From a virus, in the IMG/VR virus record IMGVR_UViG_3300020472_000146, positions 1 through 26,173 of that record: a stretch of DNA of 26,173 bases. One strand, written 5' to 3'. Each line of letters opens with the position of its first letter. Position 1 is the first letter of the stretch. The position numbers were made by a program, and so were the translations under genes. Below, one piece after another: positions 1-10,200 of this stretch. The notes beneath the pieces were generated by a model. It was not told where the DNA came from. It did not search any database and was given only the letters and a program-made list of their open reading frames with translations.

Positions 1-359
1 TCTGCTGGTTTGTCTGGTATCAGATTATCATAGGGCATACCACCAGCAGGTGTAACAACCTGAACATGAATGAAATAATCCTGATCAGTGAGGTCAGTTG
101 ATAATGGTATCCAATCTTGCATTGTATCAATTGCTACTGCCTGACTATTAAACTCGTAGATAGTATAATGTTCACCAAATACTTCACCAATCTCATCGGT
201 TGGTATAGTATCCTCATAATATGTTTTAACTGTTGCTTGCTTGGCAGCATCCAACGTAGACCATTTAATATTATTAATGATAGCAATATACTTATTCTTT
301 GATTCAGCAGCATACTTGGCGAGTTCATATACTCGCTGTGCATTTAATGATATTAGCAT
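1..359 (-). CDS. Unrecognised protein, N-terminal part (runs off left edge)
   Basis: The reading frame starts with ATG at 359-357 and stays open to base 1, giving 119 residues; the C-terminus lies outside the window. The start is supported by a GGGAG ribosome-binding site at 367-371, 7 bases upstream, and by the one-base overlap TAATG with the stop of the preceding gene. The product begins MLISLNAQRVYELAKYAAES, which looks helical, and has acidic and aromatic stretches further on (YYEDTIPTDEIGEVFGEHY, then DWIPLSTDLTDQDYF) and a PAGG..YDN segment near residue 105. I see no signal peptide, membrane segment or known catalytic motif. I do not recognise the family. Its position as the last member of a virion operon, next to a chaperone-like gene, suggests a small structural or fibre-assembly protein, but this is inference only. 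Confidence 0.75.
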   Translation of the reverse strand, partial: MLISLNAQRVYELAKYAAESKNKYIAIINNIKWSTLDAAKQATVKTYYEDTIPTDEIGEVFGEHYTIYEFNSQAVAIDTMQDWIPLSTDLTDQDYFIHVQVVTPAGGMPYDNLIPDKPA

Positions 360-1294
360 TATAATTCTCCCTTTTCAATCTTGTCTAATAGATCTTCAAT
401 ATAATCTCTATTGACCTGATCATTGTTAGCAATTATTTGTTCTGCATGAGCTTCAGTATTACCAGTTAACAATGTATGGAATGGACTTACCATCACTCTT
501 GTTTCCTCACCAGTACCAATAGGTGCAATAACTGATGTTCTTGCAGCAAGATATAATGTCATTCTCTGTGTAAATGAATTCAGTGTACTTGAGTTCATCT
601 TCCAGAAATGATATGAACTATCAAGATAATCCTTATCTGTACCTTGTAGTCCTACCTTATCAATAACTAATTGATCAACTGTTATTGATTTCCTCTGTAC
701 ATACTCATCAGGAGTGATAGGAAATACCACATCAAATGGTGTCTCAGCATTCTGTAATGTAGGAATATCTCTAATGTATGATCTATACTGCTTCCACAAT
801 GCTTTCATCTCATCAGTGAGAGGTGCATCAGTTTGTTGAGTGAAATCACTATCTTGTAGAAGAAATCTTCTAACAACCTTTATCTTATCCCATGTTAATG
901 AATTGCTTCTAGCATACTCTTTTTGTATTGCTTGTTGATATGTATCCTCTGTTACATCTCTATACTCAATAAATTGTTCTTTTAATTTATCTCTTAGATC
1001 TGTTACATCATATTCAGCAACACCACTAGGATCAAATTCATATGAAATCCAAGTATTTGTATTGGTTTTAAAATCCTTCTTGTACTTATTTCTTTGTATT
1101 AAATACGATCCATCATCTCTATAGACAAACATCTCAAGTTTATCTTTAGCACTATCCCATAAAGGATAGATTATTGGACTGATATTTGTTTCCCAAAAAC
1201 TATCAGTCAATTGTTTCTGAACGCCTTTGTATTGGATAGTTCTTTCCAACGCATTCAGATATATATCAGTATTTTTAAGTGCTGTGCTTGCCAT
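359..1294 (-). CDS. Virion-operon protein with a tail-assembly-chaperone-like motif (311 aa)
   Basis: ATG at 1294 follows the stop of the giant glycine-rich gene by 2 bases. No strong Shine-Dalgarno is visible, so translational coupling is likely. The product is soluble-looking, with no signal peptide or membrane helix. Residues 167-195 contain W-K-Q-Y-R, I-R-D-I-P and then D-V-V-F-P, closely matching the 'W..YR..LRDIP......V.WP..P' signature that I recall for phage tail assembly chaperone proteins, which usually sit directly downstream of tail-fibre genes. Here the motif lies in the middle of a longer protein: residues 1-160 are charged, with aromatic-rich strands, and residues 200-311 are mostly helical and acidic. 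Known chaperones of this kind are often shorter, so this may be a fusion, or a structural protein that has taken up the motif. A fibre-assembly role for the upstream 2973-residue protein is inferred from motif and position. Confidence 0.8.
   Translation of the reverse strand: MASTALKNTDIYLNALERTIQYKGVQKQLTDSFWETNISPIIYPLWDSAKDKLEMFVYRDDGSYLIQRNKYKKDFKTNTNTWISYEFDPSGVAEYDVTDLRDKLKEQFIEYRDVTEDTYQQAIQKEYARSNSLTWDKIKVVRRFLLQDSDFTQQTDAPLTDEMKALWKQYRSYIRDIPTLQNAETPFDVVFPITPDEYVQRKSITVDQLVIDKVGLQGTDKDYLDSSYHFWKMNSSTLNSFTQRMTLYLAARTSVIAPIGTGEETRVMVSPFHTLLTGNTEAHAEQIIANNDQVNRDYIEDLLDKIEKGEL
367..371 (-). promoter_or_regulatory. Shine-Dalgarno (GGGAG) for the left-edge partial gene
   Basis: GGGAG lies 7 bases upstream of ATG 359, inside the final codons of the 311-residue gene. 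It supports the start even though the gene is cut by the window edge. Confidence 0.6.
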
Positions 1295-1296
1295 AT

Positions 1297-4200
1297 TTAG
1301 AATGCTTTTATAAGGTATTTAGCTCTGTGGTATCTAGTTATGAGAGGTATATTCTCTTCTGGTGTTGCCGTGGCATTAACAGATATTGGTGTTGATGAAG
1401 ACAATGCGAATGTACCATCAGCAAATCTAATATTAGATTGTGATGCACTAACAGTCTTTCTAACCTCATCTATACCAGTATTAGGTCCACATGTTCCTAT
1501 ATTTCCTGGTATTTCAGAATTAGTAGAAGGTGTGAACACTTGTGATGTAACCTGACCAAATTTAACACCAAATTCAGCAAGACCCCATATATCAGCACCA
1601 TCATCATCCCAGTCACTACCAGAATTAGATGGTCTAGTCTGACGTAATACTAGATATATACCAGTTTCTTTAATTGGACTAGTATCATCAACTGCGTATT
1701 CATATTTCTTCCACCCTTGATCAGTTGTAGTAATACTAGCAATTACTTGCAATAGAGTATCATTAGCCTGATCAACACTAGTTTTATAATACATTGCTAA
1801 ATCTTCTTCTGGTGCATCACCACCATTAGTACCATCACCTTTAATAATATAGAATACCAATTTATCTGCTGCTGCTAGATTTAATGGTCCTAACTGTAAG
1901 TACCTGTCACCATCACCAACAAACTTAACAAATTTAGTTGATTGTGTTGAATAAGCAGGGAACGTACCAGTTGCAGGAAGTATTACATCTACATCTTCAC
2001 TAGCACTGTGCCATATATCACCACCAAGAGTTGATGAAGTTGCTGGCCAAATTGAATTATCAGGATAACCAGGAACTTCATAAACATTTCCTCTAGGAAC
2101 AGTATATCCACTAGGGGGATTAGCACTACCTGCAATAACTCTTTGTGCTTCAACCTTAGCAGCTCCTTGTCCACCAGATTGTGAGTTACCACCAGATCCA
2201 CCGTTACCAGGATTTCCTAAGTTAACAACAATGTCAGTAGCACCATCAGAATCATCAAATGCCCACTCTACAGTTAAGACACCACCACCACCTGCACCAC
2301 CACCAGAGGGATCTACAGTATTACCCTCATAATGTACAGTGAAGTTAACGTATCCACCTCCAGATGATCCAGCACTTTCAGTAGCATTATGGACAAAATT
2401 AGTATTATAAGAAGATCTACCAGCATAACCACCAGATCCTGATCCAGTGTTGACGTGTCCAGCACCAGCAACTCCTGACGCTCCACCCTCACCACCTGTA
2501 CCATCTCCAGCACCAGCACCGCCGCCGCCTCCTCCACCAGCTGTGCATCCTCCTTCACCACCACCATTACCATATCCAAATCCGATAGATTGAGTTGCCA
2601 TTAAACCTTGTGCAGGTGGATTACCTGGTCCACCAGTCCAACACTTATCATATATTGAACCACCATTATATCCACCACCGCCAGCACCACCGCCACCGCC
2701 AGCACCAGCTCCAATAATATATGTGTTAGCACCTGCTACTGATAATGATGTTGCACCACCACCAGCTCCAGCAGCAGAACCATTTCCCCATGCTCCACTA
2801 CCACCATATCCACCATCAGCAGCACCAGTACCTACATTATTATTTCTTGGTTCACTATTTGTTCCCTCTACATTATTATATCCTTGTCCACCTTGAGTAC
2901 CAATAGTAAATGTATAGTTATCTACTAGAGTACTACCATTACCTGATCTACCTGTTACTCGTCTACCTTGTCCACCACTTCCACCTACACCAGTTTGTGT
3001 GGAACCTGAACTATTAAGATATGACTGATCTTGACAACCTGCTCTTCTATTAGCATTACCATCACCACCTGCACCACCAGATACATCAAGATCAATATAA
3101 ACAATACTTGCATCAGAAGGAACTCTTGGATCAGCAGCAGCATTAAATGTACCACTACTACTAAAGTTTTGTTGAAAACTACCTATTGATGGTGTTGTTG
3201 CATAAGCACCATTACCACCACCACCAGCATTAACAAAATCACCCATATTTAGACCTGGTGCTCCATCAGGAGTTGAACTATCTTGTTGTCCTCCATCACT
3301 ACCATTTTGACCATTCAACTGAGTAGATATAACAAAATTTGCATCAGAAACTAATGCAGCAGGTACTAAGAATCCTCCACCTGTTCCACCATTACCACCT
3401 GACTGTCCAGCAGTACCACCAGTACCACCATAAGCATAGATGGTATACTGAGATTTTACTCCATTAATAATATAATCAAATGTAGCAGATACATTTCCAC
3501 CTGTTCCACCATTACCTTGTGAACCACCACCTCCACCACCAGGAGCAACGAGACTTATCTTATACTTTCTTACATCAGCAGTTCCTGAAGATGCACTCTT
3601 AGTAATAGTTCCAGATGATGTTATCATCTCTTCATATCCTGGAACTGGTTCATAGTCATCAGGATCTTGTGATAATATTGGTTTACCACCTATTCTAGTT
3701 TGAGTATCAACTACCCATACCTTAGGATCTGGTATTGTAGTAACATCTGAGAAATAACCTGCTGCTTCTCTAACTTTACCAGTAGCATCTCCATTACCAG
3801 CAGCAGGTGCATTAGCAGGTTCTACTTTAAATGTATTTGTATTAAATCCTTCTTGTATAATTTGGAATGTACTATCATACCCTGATCCAACTTCCAAGAA
3901 TGTTATCCAATCACCAACAGCAAATCCATGATCTGCTTCAGTTACACATGTAATTTTCTGACCATCACTGCTAACAGTATTAATAGCAATAGATGGTGCT
4001 TCAGTAATCTTATAATTCTTACATCCACCAGTTCCAAAATCTTTATCACCAGCTTCTAATGGGAATGATCTATCCTCACCCCAAATAACTCTGACTCCAC
4101 CATCACCACCTTTTCCACCAGCAGCACTGTAACCAGCACCACCACCACCTCCAACTTCACCACCAAATCCACCAGTCATAGGTGTGAATGTTCCAGCACC

Positions 4201-7200
4201 TCCAGGTTGATATATTTGCTCTGCATAATCAGAAGCCATGAATGGGAATGATCTTACATTTCCAACACCCCATATAATTCTTACAGCACCATTTCCTCCA
4301 TTTCCACCAGCGATATTATAACCACCACCACCTCCACCACCGTGGCCGCCACCTTGACCACCACCATATGATGTCCATCCAGCAGAAGTAACAGCATCAG
4401 CTGATGTTTGTTTTCTATCACCTGTATTACCTGTTGTATGAACAGACCAAGCAACACCAGCAGGGTTAGCAGCCCAGTTATTTTGAGATGAATTATAATT
4501 CTTAATTGTATACCCTACTACATGATCACCAGCAGCTACACTTCCGAGATCATATATTGTACTGGAAGTAGGTGACGTAACAGTACTTGGTTGACCACTA
4601 CCATAATTTTGTGTTGTTACATCATCAGTATCTGTTGATGGGAATGATCTATTGGATCCCCAAATAATTCTTACCGCACCAAATCCACCAGCACCACCTT
4701 CATATGGTGAACTTCCACCATATCCAGCACCACCACCTCCACCATATCCACCGCCAGGTCCACCAGCGACTGATCCAAATGTTGTACCTGTACCAGGATT
4801 ATATGCTTGTGTTGGTTGATCAGTAGTTAATGTACTAGGGAATGCTCTACCTGTTCCCCACATAATTCTTACAGCACCGTCACCACCATCACCACCAGTA
4901 TATCCAGCACCAGCAGGTATTCCACCACCAATATTACATGCACCACCTCCACCACCGATAGCACCACCATTACCACCATCAAAATCAGTATGAGTACTAA
5001 AAGTAGTAGTAGCCATGTCAAGTGAGTCAAGGATCATAGATCCCCACTTGTCATTTGGATTTGTATATATTATCCACGCAATACCAGCAGGGTTAGGACC
5101 ATTCCAAGCACCAGTACCGATGTTAGTTAAAGTACCAAGTACATAATGTCTACCAGCACTAAGAGTTCCTAAGTTATATGTTACTCTACCATCAGTAGCT
5201 TGTTGAGTTTGGTTGGTAAGTGACCATTGTATACCAGTGTAACCAACACCAGTAGGTAAGTAACCTACACCTATAGTACACTCATCATCAACCATTACAT
5301 CAATATATACCTGATTCAATGTAGCTGGAACATCAAATATTTTACCCCAAGGTTCAGCCGAATTATTCCAAGGATAAGGACTGCTAAGATTAGTTGGGAG
5401 TGCTCTACATACAGCCCAATCATTCATGAACTGATCCCACATGTTAGCAGCACCCCATGTATTAGGATCCCATGGACCTGAACGTTGCCAGTGACTAGTA
5501 CTTAGATAAGGCATACCACTTGGACTATCTTGTCCGTCAGCACCACCTGATCCACCAGTACCACCTTCTACTTGAGCACCATAATTTTGTGGTATACAAT
5601 TATAGGAAACAATACTATTATTTCCACTGGCTCCTTGACCATATATTCCTACTCCACCACCACCAGCACCACCAAAATTACATTTACTACCTGCACCTGT
5701 GCCACCGCCTCCACCACTATTTCCAGCAGTATATCCACCAGCACCACCACCACCTTGATAGGCAGCAGTTGAATTTCCATTATCACCACCTTGTCCTACA
5801 TAACCACCACCAGTTGATACTAAATTACTTGCCCATCCACCACCACCACCTCTACAAGTAGTTTGATCAAGGAAATAACTATCTCCACCTCTATTTGCAT
5901 TAGTAGAACTACCAGAAGATGATCCAGCACCACCAGCACCAACAACAATAGTATACGTCTGTCCTGGTGTGACTTGAACCGCATTACGCCAAGCTAATCC
6001 ACCACCACCACCTGAACTATTATTAACACCACCAGCACCACCACCAACTGCTACAGAACAAACTTCAGTTACTCCAGCAGGTGCTGTCCATGTATATGTA
6101 CCAGGAGTTGTCCATTCTGCTTGACCTTGAGCAGGAGTTGGAGTAGCACCACTTGATGAAGAAGGAGATGTAATTGCAGTACCAGCACTACCACCTGATC
6201 CTCCTCCACCACCACTCATTGCTGTGCTTGCTGAATTTTGTACAACTGGATTACCAGCAGCACCGCTACTACCTTGTCCTTTAATACCAACTCCACCACC
6301 ACCTGATCCAGCACCTGTGCCAGTTACAGTAGTTGAACTACCAACTCCACCACCACCGCCTTGTCCAGTAGGATTAGCAGCAGATCCACCCGATCCTGAA
6401 TATCCAGCGGCTCCACCACCGCCACCTGCGGATCCTTTTCCACCACCTACGCCTCCTCCATCACCGACATAGGTTCCACCAGTACCATTATTACCACCAC
6501 CACCTTTTACTGTGGTAGCATTAATGAAATAACTATCTCCACCACTATTACCTTGTGTTCCTGTTGTTCCTGATCCAGCTTGTCCAACGACTACTGTATA
6601 CGACTGACCTGGAACGACTGTTATATTATTCTTATATCCTAGGCCACCACCGCCTCCACCAGCATTATCATTACCACCACCTTGACCAGCACCAACCGCT
6701 ACAACTGCTACTGATGTCACACCAGCAGGTGCTGTCCAATTCTGTGAACCTGCTGTTGTAAATTCTTCCTGACCTCTTGCTTCTGCTCCACCACCACCAA
6801 GGGCAACACCATCCCAACTAATAGTTGCTTCATTGTCTGATTGTACTTCAATACTAAGATTTTGAGTACTTGAAACATTGAAACTATGAGAATTACCCTG
6901 CATCGCATTAATATATGGATCCTGTCCATCATTAGCTGGTATTGATTTATAAATCGCATAGTCATGCATGAAGCTAGACCAGAAAGAATACTGAGGTCCA
7001 CCAGTCAATACCCATGAATCTGATAAAGTAGGACTCACTACAGTGGCTCCATCAGTACCATTGGATCCTCCTTGACCACCTAACATCTGAATATTTTGAT
7101 CACTAGTAAACTGAGGATCTGCTCCAGAACCACTAGATGCTTGTCCAAATATACCTACGCCACCACCTCCAGCACCACCATTAGGAGCACCAGAGAATGC

Positions 7201-10200
7201 CATACCAGCACCACCACCTCCAGCATTTCCATCTACTACTGTTCCTCCACCACCATTTCCAGCGTATCCAGCAGCACCACCACCAGATCCGTATTGTGTT
7301 TTAGCACCACCTACACCACCGCCTTCTCCTGTATATCCACCACCTGTACCTGATGCTGATCCACCACCACCTTTTACAGTATTTGTATCAATAAAATAAC
7401 TATCTCCTCCAGCACCACCTTGAGCATTAATAGATCCTTGACCACCTGCACCAACTTCAACAGTATACGAATTTCCTGGTGTTACTGATATTGAGTTTTT
7501 CCATCCTAATCCACCACCTGATCCACCATTAACACCTTGTCCACCACCAGAACCACCACCAACTGCAAGTACAGAAACCTGAGTTACTCCAGCAGGTGCT
7601 GTCCATGTATATGAACCTGGTGCAATCCAAGCTTGTTGTCCTATTGCAGGAGTTGGATTTGTAGAATTTTGTTCTGTTGGTGCAATAACATTACCACCAT
7701 TAGTACCACCTGATCCACCTCTACCACCTTGCATTATTCCACCTTCAGTGGTTTGTGTGCTAGGGGTTCCATCAACACCAGTAGTTCCTTGTCCTTTAAG
7801 ACCTACTCCACCACCTCCAGCACCACCTCCAGTGACATCTGTATCTGATCCTGTTCCACCACCACCTTGGTTAAGAGCATATCCACCAGCTCCACCACCT
7901 CCACCATTTGTGGATGAAGGGTCACCATTACCACCACCATCACCTACAAATGTTCCATAACTCTTTGAATCACCAGGTGTTGATGTACCACCACCTTTAC
8001 CTACACATGTAGTTTGATCAAGGAACCAACTATCTTGTCCTGGAAGATCAGCAGTGGAAGAAGATGATCCAGTATTACCAGCACCCACGAATAAATTATA
8101 TGTCTGTCCTGGAACCACTGTTACATCGTTGTGGTATCCTAGGCCAGCACCACCACCACCTTTTGTTCCACCAGCACCACCAGCACCACCACCAACTGCT
8201 ACTACACAAACTGATTGAACTCCAGTAGGACATGTCCATGTATGAGACCCTGTAGTAAGCCATTCTTCTTGTCCAGTAGTACCACTAGAACTAGAAGTAT
8301 ACTCACCAATACCACCAGTATTACCATAGGTTGCAGTAGCAGAGTTTGATGGTCTATATGATGTCAAACCATGTGAGTGACCTAAAGCAATCTCATCACT
8401 AGTACTTGGTGTAAATGATAATATATTACCTTTAAGATTCTGATACCTAGTAGTAAATCTATCATTACCACCAAAAGATTGTTCTTGCTGCTGATCTACT
8501 TCACTAGCAATAAGATAATGATCATGTGATGCTGGTCTATTGAAAATATAATCCTGTATAGGTCCAACAGTAAATTGCTTTTCACCACTTAAATATGCTT
8601 GGCACTGAGTCTGCACATCACCATATCCTGATGTTACAACATCACTAATAGTAAAGAACTCTGCTGGATCATCTATCACAGTGGTTGGTATATACCATGC
8701 ACCACCAATATCACCAACTTCTATTGTTGGTCGTGCTTCTACTAATGGAGTACCTGCACCCTCAACACCTTCACCATATCCAATTAACTTTCTATCTCTA
8801 TAGTCTGGTACTCTAAATTTTCCTAATAGGTATGGATAATCTGATTGACTATATCCTTTTCTAATTCTTGCTTTAGGATGTCCTGTTATAACACCAGCAG
8901 TATTAGTATATGGTCCTAAAGTAGCCCATTCTATGTTAAAAACATTATCAGTTACATTACTAGTTACACCAGTTATGGTAAGATTATTAGTATAGTTAGG
9001 ATTACCACTATATGTTGGTATTAATGAACCAGAACCAGCAGTAAAATCTAAACTCTGTATTAAATCCTGCCCATTTGACAGTTTAGCAATAACATTAAAT
9101 CTATAAAGATGCTTCTCACCTCCCTCTGGTTGTGGTCCTGAATATCCACTATCTCTAATCCACCATGCAGCAGTACCTAATGGTGGTTGTACAGATGATT
9201 GTGATACTGTATTACCTTGTATAGTAGCACCTGCTGGTAATACAGCATTACTCTGTAAACTCGTAACAGAAGCAGGAATACCTGTTACATGCCACTGCAC
9301 CATGTCTTGCAATGACATATTCTGAAGAAATATTTCATATGAATCAACTTGAACACCAGCTGGCATTCCATTTAAATTACTCCAACTAAATGAAGGACTA
9401 TAATTTAATGCGTTTGGTTCATATGAAGTATATCCACTAAGATATGGTAATCCAGTACTTGCATCAATTGATCCTGGCACAGCTTCAGGAACAGTACCAT
9501 AATATTCTATCGGTAGTATATAATACTGATCTGCACCAGATGGAGTAATAAGAGTATCAGAAGTAATAGACCAATTGACATTTACAGTTGATGTTACTAC
9601 AGTTGTAGTAGTTGTTATTGCCTGATTGACTAATATTCTATGTACTGTAGTATCTTGTCTTGTTGAAAGATTCTGATACGTTGGATTATATTCCAGATAA
9701 TAATCTTTATCTGCTTCAAATACATTACTACTACCAGCAGGGAAATCTCCAAGAGATCCAACAAACCTTAACTTTGACTCGTGTGGTATAGCACGTTGTT
9801 TAATAACAGAAGATCCTCCTACTGGAGTGAACTCATACTTAAATACTTCTGCATATATGTCAGTACCTTCAATAAATGTTCTGAAAACAGTTCCTGGTTC
9901 ACCAGAACTAGTAAAAGTATATGAGTTAGAGTTAATTAATTCTGTTGGTGTTAAGTAATCATTCCCAATCAATTCATATAATAAAGGATAATCTCTAATG
10001 TCATAAGAAGTACCATCACAATACAAATACCCTTTATGGGCATAATGAGGTGGATTTATAGTACCTATATTATCACTATAATCATTAACCAATACTGGTA
10101 CGATAGCACCAATTGTGCCATAAGATCCGCCCTTATCGCTATACCAATTAGGGGTCTCTGTTGTACCAGTTACAGAACCCTGAGTATTAAAAGTATTACC

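Larger units (their letters stand above)
4078..8274 (-). repeat. Interleaved glycine-rich modules A-D and their VRIIWG ends
   Basis: Openers of the form GQ.(E/A)W...G...WT.P.GV start at 8274 (A), 7641 (B), 6774 (C) and 6126 (D). Each continues with VTPGQSYTV-type strands, G(D/Q)S(Y/W)F, a KGGGG segment and GGGGVGI.GQ. Ends of the form GAVRI(I/M)WG followed by (S/A)FP lie at 4855-4878, 4657-4680, 4267-4290 and 4078-4101. Openers and ends are equal in number, but no end lies directly after its own opener. Glycine-rich sandwiches of this type are known in phage adhesins (for example the polyglycine helices of S16 gp38); using that fold here is inference. Confidence 0.8.

Noticed and set aside
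5520-5861. His/Leu/Tyr-rich + strand open frame, resembling a metal-binding peptide
   Set aside because: Its composition is produced by reading the repetitive CCACCA antisense of glycine codons in another frame.
6224-6472. Proline-rich + strand open frame (and a similar one at 7748-7960)
   Set aside because: It is the antisense shadow of glycine codons (GGN read as NCC) in the fibre gene; no ribosome-binding site, and it lies wholly within a strongly supported gene.
4078-8290. CCA/ACC low-complexity DNA as a possible microsatellite or CRISPR-like array
   Set aside because: The repeats are codon-phased glycine runs within ordered protein modules, with no conserved direct repeat and spacer lengths.
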